Assembly: GCA_937872715.1 (NCBI GenBank)
Contig: CALMTJ010000370.1
Span: forward strand, 3,649 to 14,584
Length of the DNA: 10,936 nucleotides
From: an uncultured Methylobacteriaceae bacterium
Lineage (GTDB): Bacteria; Pseudomonadota; Alphaproteobacteria; Rhizobiales; Beijerinckiaceae
Direction: 5' to 3'
Shown in pieces: positions 6,273-10,936 of the stretch. The notes beneath the pieces are model-generated. The model had not been told where the DNA came from. It saw nothing but the letters and a program-made list of their open reading frames with translations, and did no database searches. Position 1 is the stretch's first letter, and each line of letters begins with the position of its first letter. The position numbers were made by a program, and so were the translations under genes.

Positions 6273-7094
6273 ATGGCCGGGAACGCGCGAGATCACGACA
6301 TGGCACCGGCCCGCCTGCTCGGCCCGGGCGAGCCGCATCCGGTCACCGTCTACCGGCCGGGCGGGCGATCCCCCATCCTTCTGACCTGCGACCATGCCGG
6401 ACGGCGGGTGCCGGAGCAACTCGGCCGGCTCGGCCTGCCCGAGGCGGAGTTCGAGCGCCACATCGCCTGGGACATCGGCGCCCGCGCCGTGTCGCGCATC
6501 CTGGCGGACAGGCTGGACGCCGTCCTCGTCGAACAGGCGTATTCGCGGCTCGTGATCGATTGCAACCGGCCGCCGGCCGTCGAGAGCGCCATCCCGGTGG
6601 TGAGCGAATCCACGGCCGTGCCGGGCAATCTCGGCCTCTCCTCGGCCGAGAGGGACGCGCGGGTGGCGGCCGTGTTCCGACCCTACCACGAGGCGATCGC
6701 GGCCGAGATCGACCGACGCAACGCCGCGGGCCAGGTTACGGCGTTGGTCGCCATGCACAGCTTCACGCCCGTCTACAAGGGCCAGTCCCGGCCCTGGCAT
6801 GCCGGCACGCTGTACGGCCGCGATGGCCGGCTCGCCCGCACCTTGCGGGACCGCCTCGTCGCCGCGACCGCGTTCACGATCGGCGACAACGAACCTTATT
6901 CCGTCTCGGACGCGACCGACTACACGATCCCGGTCCATGCCGAGCGCCGCGGACTCGTCCATGTCGGGATTGAGATCCGGCAGGATCTCGTCGGGACGGA
7001 AGGCGGGCAGGCCGAATGGGCCGGGCTGCTGGGAGACCTGCTCCCCGCCGCCCTCGACGATCTCGCGCTGGCCCCCGCCGGTCTACCCGACTAG
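6273..7094 (+). CDS. N-formylglutamate amidohydrolase family protein
   Basis: 273 residues, a full-length PF05013-type zinc-dependent amidohydrolase. Conserved blocks: PILLTCDHAGRRVPEQLG (34-51, with a metal-ligand His in the DHAG loop), HIAWDIGA (63-70), VIDCNRP (94-100), MHSFTPVYKG (161-170), RPWHAGTLYG (173-182) and HVGIEIRQDLV (230-240). The founding activity is hydrolysis of N-formyl-L-glutamate to glutamate and formate, the last step of one histidine-degradation route. No hut genes are nearby and the family contains members of unknown substrate, so the exact reaction is inferred. GAGG lies five bases before ATG 6273, supporting this start over Met10. It is divergent from the transglutaminase pair with a 61 bp spacer that probably holds both promoters. 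A small orphan gene follows after 10 bp. Confidence 0.9.
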   Translation: MAGNARDHDMAPARLLGPGEPHPVTVYRPGGRSPILLTCDHAGRRVPEQLGRLGLPEAEFERHIAWDIGARAVSRILADRLDAVLVEQAYSRLVIDCNRPPAVESAIPVVSESTAVPGNLGLSSAERDARVAAVFRPYHEAIAAEIDRRNAAGQVTALVAMHSFTPVYKGQSRPWHAGTLYGRDGRLARTLRDRLVAATAFTIGDNEPYSVSDATDYTIPVHAERRGLVHVGIEIRQDLVGTEGGQAEWAGLLGDLLPAALDDLALAPAGLPD

Positions 7095-7104
7095 AGACAG
7101 CCCC

Positions 7105-7302
7105 ATGGACAGCGCCGAGATCCTCCGCCGCTTCGAGCGCCAGCCCGACGGGAGCTGGACCTGCCGCGAGGCGGTCACGGTCCAGACCGCGCACGGGCCG
7201 GTTCCGGTCGATCCCGGCCAAGTGTTCCATTTCGGGCAGCCCGTCGACGATCTCGACCTGGCCGAGCTCCTCGAGCGGCTGGGCGCGGAGCACGGCTCCT
7301 GA
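7105..7302 (+). CDS. Small hypothetical protein, 65 residues
   Basis: I do not recognise this protein. It is acidic and soluble, with no signal peptide or membrane segment. The sequence suggests a short helix (MDSAEILRRFERQ), a beta-rich middle (GSWTCREAVTVQTAHGPVPV, then PGQVFHFG) and an acidic C-terminal helix (VDDLDLAELLERLGAEH). It reads like a compact folded domain rather than a random ORF, and its codon usage is that of the neighbours. ATG 7105 starts 10 bp after the amidohydrolase stop with only a weak GAGAC ribosome site, suggesting co-transcription. The same frame is open upstream to 6799, but that part overlaps the amidohydrolase and is a shadow. It ends 41 bp before the TPP riboswitch, so it is unlikely to belong to the thiamine operon. 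Confidence 0.65.
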   Translation: MDSAEILRRFERQPDGSWTCREAVTVQTAHGPVPVDPGQVFHFGQPVDDLDLAELLERLGAEHGS

Positions 7303-7343
7303 AGGCCTTGCGGGCGCTCCGGCCGAAGCGCACATTACTGCCA

Positions 7344-7424
7344 TCCGAGGGGTGCCCGACCGGGCTGAGACGGCGATGCCGAACCCTTTGAACCTGACCC
7401 GACTCGCATCGGCGGAGGGACGGA
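7344..7424 (+). promoter_or_regulatory. TPP riboswitch (THI element)
   Basis: All conserved blocks of the TPP aptamer occur in order: GAGGGGTGCC (7347-7356), GGGCTGAGA (7362-7370), ACCCTTTGAACCTGA (7383-7397) and GGCGGAGGGA (7411-7420). P1 closes with TCCG (7344-7347) against CGGA (7421-7424). Binding of thiamine pyrophosphate should repress the thiO-thiS-thiG-thiE genes that follow. The aptamer ends only 12 bases before the thiO ATG, so there is no space for a terminator. The likely ribosome site GGAG (7422-7425) is partly inside the 3' strand of P1, which points to control of translation. A weak promoter-like TTGCGG (7308-7313) with CACATT (7331-7336) would start transcription close to the aptamer. 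Confidence 0.96.
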
Positions 7425-7436
7425 GATGACGGGCAT

Positions 7437-8432
7437 ATGATCGGGCGCGGGGCGCCCGTCACGGTGGTCGGGGCCGGCATCGCGGGCTCCTGGACGGCGC
7501 TGCTCCTCGCCGAGGCCGGCGTGCCGGTGGAGCTGTGCGACCGGGGCGACGGCACGGGCGGCACGAGCCATTGGGCCGGCGGCATGCTGGCGCCCGATTG
7601 CGAGAGCGACGGCGCGGAGCCGATCGTGGTCCGGCTCGGGCGCCGCTCGCTCGATCTGTGGAGCCGCCACCTGCCCCCGACGCCGATGAACGGTTCCCTC
7701 GTCGTGTCGCATCCGCGGGACGGCGGCGACCTCGACCGCTTCGCCCGGCAGACGGGCGGTCACGAGCCGGCCGATGCCGAGCGGGTCGCGGAGCTCGAAC
7801 CGGCCCTCGCGGGCCGCTTCGGGCGCGGGCTGTTCTTCCCGCGCGAGGGCCATGTCGAGCCGCGAGCCGCGCTCCCGGCGCTCCACGCGAAGCTGCGGGA
7901 GGCGGGCGGAACCCTCCGGTTCGGGGAGGCCGTCGATCCCGCGAGCGCGTCAGGCCCGGTGGTCGATTGCCGCGGCATGGGGGCCCGGGACGCGATGGCG
8001 GATCTCCGCGGCGTGAAGGGCGAGACCGTGCTGATCGAGACGGGCGAGGTGGCGCTCTCCCGGCCCGTCCGGCTGATGCACCCGCGCTGGCCGCTCTACG
8101 TCATTCCCCGGGCCGGCAACCGCTTCCTGATCGGGGCGACGTCGCTCGAGAGCGACGACCTGTCCGGCGTCTCCGTCCGCTCGGCGCTCGAGCTGATGAC
8201 GGCCGCCTACACCCTCCATCCGGCCTTCGGGGAGGCCCGCATCGTCGAGATCGGCACGGCGCTCCGGCCCGCCTTCCCGGACAACGCTCCCCGGGTCGAG
8301 GTGGCGGGGACGAGGATCGCCGTGAACGGGCTCTTCCGGCACGGGTTCCTGGTCGCGCCGGCCCTGGCCGAGATCGTGACCGCCTTCGTCACGGACGGCG
8401 TGCGGGACAACGAGGTCATGCGATGGTCCTGA
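7437..8432 (+). CDS. thiO: Glycine oxidase ThiO
   Basis: 331-residue FAD-dependent D-amino-acid-oxidase-fold enzyme. It oxidises glycine to iminoacetate (dehydroglycine), which ThiG condenses into the thiazole ring of thiamine. The FAD-binding motif is VTVVGAGIAGSW (8-19, with Gly12, Gly14 and Gly17), followed by the ThiO-type SHWAGGMLAP (44-53). The C-terminal GLFRHGFLVAPALAEIV (298-314) matches the GHYRNG..LAP segment that closes the FAD and substrate site. Length is slightly below the ~370 residues of Bacillus ThiO, normal for the proteobacterial form. It starts at ATG 7437, 12 bases after the TPP aptamer, with GGAG 11 bases upstream, and overlaps thiS by 10 bases. Cytosolic. Confidence 0.93.
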   Translation: MIGRGAPVTVVGAGIAGSWTALLLAEAGVPVELCDRGDGTGGTSHWAGGMLAPDCESDGAEPIVVRLGRRSLDLWSRHLPPTPMNGSLVVSHPRDGGDLDRFARQTGGHEPADAERVAELEPALAGRFGRGLFFPREGHVEPRAALPALHAKLREAGGTLRFGEAVDPASASGPVVDCRGMGARDAMADLRGVKGETVLIETGEVALSRPVRLMHPRWPLYVIPRAGNRFLIGATSLESDDLSGVSVRSALELMTAAYTLHPAFGEARIVEIGTALRPAFPDNAPRVEVAGTRIAVNGLFRHGFLVAPALAEIVTAFVTDGVRDNEVMRWS

Positions 8433-8620
8433 CCGTGAACGGCGAACGGCAGGAAACGGAGGCCGACACGGTCGCGCGCCTTCTCCAGGCGCTGGGCTAC
8501 GAGGGTGGCTTCTACGCGGTCGCCGTGAACCGCGAGGTCGTCCGCCGGCCGGCCTGGCCGGAGGCGGCCCTCGCGGACGGCGACGATGTCGAGATCCTCA
8601 CTCCCCGTCAGGGAGGCTGA
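8423..8620 (+). CDS. thiS: Sulfur carrier protein ThiS
   Basis: 65 residues, a ubiquitin-fold sulfur carrier of normal length. It ends in TPRQGG; the terminal Gly-Gly is adenylated by ThiF and converted to a thiocarboxylate that donates sulfur to ThiG. Other family features are the N-terminal MVLTVNGE strand, FYAVAVNREVV (30-40) and LADGDDVEILTP (50-61). It starts at ATG 8423 inside the end of thiO (10-base overlap), with GAGG 7 bases upstream, so translation is probably coupled. No thiF-like activating enzyme is in the window. The wide-open same-frame region back to 7535 is the shadow of thiO. Confidence 0.95.
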   Translation: MVLTVNGERQETEADTVARLLQALGYEGGFYAVAVNREVVRRPAWPEAALADGDDVEILTPRQGG

Positions 8621-8623
8621 CCC

Positions 8624-9415
8624 GTGCTCACCCTCTACGGCCAGGCCGTGCCGTCCCGGATGATGGTCGGGACGGCACTCTACCCGTCTCCGGCCGTGAT
8701 GGAGGCGGCGCTCCGGGCGTCGGGCGCCGGGATCGTCACCGTGTCGCTGCGGCGCGAGGCCGGCGGCGGCCGGGCCGGCGACGCGTTCTGGCGGATCATC
8801 CAGTCGCTCGGCGTGGCCGTCCTTCCGAACACGGCCGGCTGCCGCACGGTGAAGGAGGCCGTGACCACGGCCGCCCTCGCGCGCGAGCTGTTCGGCACGC
8901 CCTGGATCAAGCTGGAGGTGGTGGGCGACGACGAGACGCTCCAGCCTGACGTCGTGGCGCTCGTCGAAGCCGCCGCCATCCTGGTCCGGGACGGGTTCGA
9001 GGTCTTCCCCTACACGACGGAGGACCTGACGGTCGCGACACGGCTGGTCGAAGCCGGATGCCGGGTGGTGATGCCCTGGGCCTCGCCCATCGGCAGCGGC
9101 CAGGGCATCGCCAACCGGGCGGCCCTGCGCACGCTCCGGTCGCGCTTCCCCGACGTGACGCTCGTCGTGGATGCCGGGCTCGGCGCGCCATCCCACGCCG
9201 CGGAAGCGATGGAGCTCGGCTTCGACGCCGTGCTCCTCAACACCGCCATCGCCAAGGCCGACGATCCGGCCGCCATGGCGCGTGCCTTCGCGCTCGCGGT
9301 GGAGGGCGGGCGCCTCGCCTACGAGGCCGGGCTGATGCCCCCGCGCGACTTCGCCTCGCCCTCGACGCCCGTGGTCGGCACGCCCTTCTGGCACGCCGCC
9401 GGAGCCGCCGGGTGA
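8624..9415 (+). CDS. thiG: Thiazole synthase ThiG
   Basis: 263-residue TIM-barrel enzyme. It combines 1-deoxy-D-xylulose 5-phosphate, iminoacetate from ThiO and sulfur from ThiS-thiocarboxylate into the thiazole phosphate. The Schiff-base lysine is Lys96 in PWIKLEVVGD, at the same position as Bacillus ThiG Lys96. Further family blocks are VGTALYPSP (15-23), LPNTAGCRTVKEAV (67-80), MPWASPIGSGQGI (150-162, phosphate loop), VVDAGLGAPSHA (181-192) and AVLLNTAIAKADDP (202-215). It starts with GTG 8624, three bases after the thiS stop, with GGGAGG 7 bases upstream. Its stop overlaps the thiE start as GTGA. Full length and apparently intact. Confidence 0.96.
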   Translation: MLTLYGQAVPSRMMVGTALYPSPAVMEAALRASGAGIVTVSLRREAGGGRAGDAFWRIIQSLGVAVLPNTAGCRTVKEAVTTAALARELFGTPWIKLEVVGDDETLQPDVVALVEAAAILVRDGFEVFPYTTEDLTVATRLVEAGCRVVMPWASPIGSGQGIANRAALRTLRSRFPDVTLVVDAGLGAPSHAAEAMELGFDAVLLNTAIAKADDPAAMARAFALAVEGGRLAYEAGLMPPRDFASPSTPVVGTPFWHAAGAAG

Positions 9416-9969
9416 GTGGCCGACCGTACCCGGACCGGTTCTACCCAGTCGTCGACGACGTCGCCTGGGTTCGGCGCCTCATCGATCTGGGGGTCGGGAC
9501 GGTGCAGATCCGGGCGAAGGGGCTCGGCCGCGAGGACGCGACGGTCCTGATCACGAGCGCGCTCGCGGCCGTCCGGGGGAGCCGGACGCGGCTCGTCGTC
9601 AACGATTACAGGGATGCCGCGATCGTGGCGGGGGCCGAGCACGTCCATCTCGGGCAGGAGGACCTCGCCGGGGCGGATGTCGGAGCGATTCGCAGGGCCG
9701 GGATGACGCTCGGCATCTCCACTCATGACGGCGACGAGCTCGAGACGGCGCTCGGCCACGACCCGGATTACATCGCGCTCGGCCCGATCTACCCGACGAC
9801 GCTGAAGGCGATGCGCTTCGGCCCGCCCCCCCGGTGTTTTTTGGGGGGGCCACGCCCCCGGACTGCCATCCGGGGGCACGCACGACCGTGGTGCGTCCTT
9901 CGAGGCCGATCTCAGATCGGCACCTCAGGAAGAGGATGTGGGAGTTTCGGCCAAGCCTCAGGACGATGA
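9412..9969 (+). CDS. thiE: Truncated thiamine-phosphate synthase (probable pseudogene)
   Basis: The ORF is 185 residues, but only about 1-138 are ThiE. That part includes VQIRAKG (31-37), LVVNDYRDAA (61-70), HVHLGQEDLAGADV (77-90), GISTHDGDELETAL (101-114) and DYIALGPIYPTTLK (119-132). Homology stops at about base 9825. The remaining ~47 residues (PPRCFLGGPRPRTAIRGHAR onward) read through a hairpin and REP-like block. Lost are the last strands of the TIM barrel, including the Gly-Gly phosphate loop (the VAIGGI region) and the following loop; the family is normally ~205-220 residues. The joining of thiazole phosphate to HMP-PP is therefore probably abolished, and another thiE copy would be needed. 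GTG 9412 overlaps the thiG stop by four bases, with GGAG 7 bases upstream. A misassembly at the C7/T6/G7 runs is the main alternative. Confidence 0.85.
   Translation: MSGRPYPDRFYPVVDDVAWVRRLIDLGVGTVQIRAKGLGREDATVLITSALAAVRGSRTRLVVNDYRDAAIVAGAEHVHLGQEDLAGADVGAIRRAGMTLGISTHDGDELETALGHDPDYIALGPIYPTTLKAMRFGPPPRCFLGGPRPRTAIRGHARPWCVLRGRSQIGTSGRGCGSFGQASGR
9821..9877. repeat. Alternating C-run and G-run hairpins inside thiE remnant
   Basis: C7 (9826-9832), T6 (9837-9842), G7 (9843-9849), C5 (9855-9859) and G5 (9872-9876) alternate within 57 bp. They offer three hairpins: C7 with G7 (loop containing the T run), GGGGGC with GCCCCC around CAC (9845-9859), and a perfect 9 bp stem GCCCCCGGA/TCCGGGGGC (9854-9862 with 9869-9877, loop CTGCCA). 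The middle one excludes the other two. The composition is unlike the coding DNA on either side, and this is where ThiE homology ends. It may be the edge of an intergenic repeat that replaced the end of thiE, and it could stop transcription. Confidence 0.6.
9890..9969. repeat. REP-like intergenic repeat overlapping thiE remnant
   Basis: The block GTGCGTCCTTCGAGGC ... GCACCTCAGGAAGAGGAT has the look of the dispersed CGTCCTTCGAGGC/CACCTCAGGATGAGGA elements common between genes in Methylobacterium and Bradyrhizobium relatives. A central palindrome GCCGAT/ATCGGC (9906-9911 area with 9916-9921) is flanked by GAGG (9902-9905) and CCTC (9923-9926). A second partial unit (GCCTCAGGACGATGAC) follows at 9955-9970. 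The thiE remnant frame happens to stay open through it to TGA 9967-9969, which does not indicate coding. Confidence 0.6.
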
Positions 9970-9972
9970 CGT

Positions 9973-9992
9973 GAGCGTTTCGCGTTACGCTC
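9973..9992. terminator. Small hairpin between convergent thiE remnant and nnr
   Basis: GAGCGT (9973-9978) pairs with ACGCTC (9987-9992) across the 8-base loop TTCGCGTT. It lies in the 23 bp between the thiE-frame stop and the nnr stop, where a bidirectional terminator would be expected. There is no T tract on either side, so it would be a weak terminator at best. Confidence 0.35.
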
Positions 9993-10936
9993 TCAGAACC
10001 CGAGCTCGCGGAGCACGCCCGGTAACAGGTCCGGCAGATCCTCGGCGATGAGGCCCGGGCCGAAGCGTCGGCCGGCCTCGGCGTGGAGCCAAACTCCCGC
10101 GCAGGCGGCCTCGAAGCCCGGCATGCCCCGCGCCAGCAACCCGCACACGAAGCCGCCGAGCACGTCCCCGGAACCGGCCGTGCCGAGATGGGGCGAGCCG
10201 TTGGAATTGATGGCGGCCCGGCCGTCCGGCGCGGCGATGACCGTGTCCGCGCCCTTGAGGATCACGGTCGCGCCCGTGAAGGAGGCCGCCCGCGACGCGC
10301 GATCGAGCTTGGAGCGCTCCGCCGCGATCCCCTTCGCCTCCGCGGATAACTCTCCCTCCCCCGAGAACAGCCGCTTGAACTCCCCCTCATGCGGCGTCAG
10401 CACGACAGGGGTCTCCCGCCCGGCAGCGCCCGTCAGGGCCCGGAACATGTCGCTCTCCCCGGAGAAGCTCGTCAGCGCGTCGGCGTCCAGCAACGTCGCG
10501 CGGTCGGCCTCGAGCGCCGCCTCGACCCAGCGCCGCGTCCCCTCGCCGACCCCGAGCGCTGGGCCGAGCAGGAGGGCGTTGAACCGGTCGTCGGCGAGGA
10601 GGTCGGACAGCTCGTCCGGCTCGTCGCAGACCTTCAGCATGATCGCCGTGAGCTGGGCCGCGTTGACGGACAAGGCGCGGGCGGAGGTGACGACGGACAC
10701 GAGCCCCGCGCCGGCCCGCAGCGCCCCCCGGGCCGCCATTCGGGCCGCGCCCGTACCGGCCGGCGGACCGGACAGGACGAGCGCGTGCCCCCTGTCGTAT
10801 TTGTGGCTCTCGGGAGCGAGCCGGGGAAAGGCCGGGAGCCAGAGGTCGGGGGTGTTCTCGAAGAGGCCGCCTCCCTCCCCGAGGTCGATGCCGATATCGG
10901 CCACCTCGACGGCGCCGCAGAGGTTGCGTCCCGGAT
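9993..10936 (-). CDS. nnr: NAD(P)HX repair enzyme, dehydratase domain (N-terminus outside window)
   Basis: The visible ~313 residues form the ADP-dependent (S)-NAD(P)H-hydrate dehydratase domain (PF01256 type, YjeF C-terminal), which turns damaged NADHX/NADPHX back into NAD(P)H. Motifs are HKYDRGHALVLSG, ARMAARGALRAGAGLVSV, ALLLGPALGVG, TLLDADAL, VVLTPHEGEFKRLF, VILKGADTVIA and GTAGSGDVLGGFVCGLLARG; the last holds the catalytic Asp and nucleotide loop. A GTG at 10904 could start a 303-residue protein, but the frame continues to the window edge with PGRNLCGAVEVADIGI. That is the linker of bifunctional Nnr proteins, so the N-terminal epimerase domain should lie beyond the right edge. It converges on the thiamine operon with a 23 bp gap. 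Confidence 0.92.
   Translation of the reverse strand, partial: PGRNLCGAVEVADIGIDLGEGGGLFENTPDLWLPAFPRLAPESHKYDRGHALVLSGPPAGTGAARMAARGALRAGAGLVSVVTSARALSVNAAQLTAIMLKVCDEPDELSDLLADDRFNALLLGPALGVGEGTRRWVEAALEADRATLLDADALTSFSGESDMFRALTGAAGRETPVVLTPHEGEFKRLFSGEGELSAEAKGIAAERSKLDRASRAASFTGATVILKGADTVIAAPDGRAAINSNGSPHLGTAGSGDVLGGFVCGLLARGMPGFEAACAGVWLHAEAGRRFGPGLIAEDLPDLLPGVLRELGF

Noticed and set aside
8207..9394. 395-residue open frame antisense to thiG and the ends of thiO and thiS
   Set aside because: Same shadow-frame composition; the + strand genes are unambiguous.
9843..9876. Possible G-quadruplex from the G7 and G5 runs
   Set aside because: Only two G runs lie on the + strand here, separated by C runs that would pair with them; duplex hairpins are far more likely.
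9826..9969. Last ~47 residues of the thiE frame as a new functional domain
   Set aside because: The DNA is hairpins and REP-like repeat with strange composition (Arg, Gly, Cys); the frame is open by chance.
10902..10904. GTG as the start of a stand-alone NnrD
   Set aside because: The frame stays open to the window edge and encodes the conserved linker PGRNLCGAVEVADIGI of bifunctional Nnr, so it is internal.
1..10936. CRISPR array, tRNA, rRNA, integrase or transposase
   Set aside because: No regularly spaced direct repeats, cloverleaf-like sequence, rRNA blocks or recombinase motifs were seen in any frame.

Overview
The window is about 70% G+C, densely packed and strongly GC3-biased. Its gene content points to an alphaproteobacterium of the Hyphomicrobiales (Rhizobiales), most likely Methylobacterium or a close relative. 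The clues are an intracellular PHB depolymerase, a DUF1236-like periplasmic protein, a rhizobial-style thiO-thiS-thiG-thiE cluster, and dispersed palindromic repeats of the kind common in this order. This placement is an inference from style and gene families, not from a marker gene. No rRNA, tRNA, CRISPR array, insertion sequence or phage gene is visible.

Layout. Positions 2-187 hold the end of an unidentified + strand gene, followed by an inverted pair of REP-like palindromes (205-315). A glutathione S-transferase (377-1033, -) diverges from an intracellular PHB depolymerase phaZ (1151-2371, +). A nested palindromic repeat (2401-2523) separates phaZ from a small exported Gly-rich DUF1236-like protein (2655-3077, +). 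An E. coli-type serA (3174-4424, +) converges, with only 9 bp between, on a translationally coupled pair of transglutaminase-like genes on the - strand (6211-4434). These diverge from an N-formylglutamate amidohydrolase (6273-7094, +), which is followed by a 65-residue orphan protein (7105-7302).

The thiamine block is the clearest regulated unit. A TPP riboswitch (7344-7424) sits directly against thiO. After it come thiO, thiS, thiG and thiE, with overlaps or gaps of a few bases. ThiO makes the iminoacetate precursor, ThiS carries sulfur, ThiG closes the thiazole ring, and ThiE should join thiazole to the pyrimidine. thiC, thiD and thiF are not in the window. thiE is broken: it follows the family for about 138 residues, then runs into a GC-rich hairpin and REP-like block (9825-9969) and loses the last third of the TIM barrel. 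A convergent bifunctional nnr gene (NAD(P)HX repair) leaves the window at the right edge with its N-terminal domain cut off.

Most of the window is housekeeping metabolism, and I do not see a convincing new multi-gene system. The observations most worth checking are: the truncated thiE; the riboswitch with no room for a separate expression platform and with a four-codon leader frame touching the thiO start; and the coupled transglutaminase pair whose second member has Ser where the catalytic His is expected.
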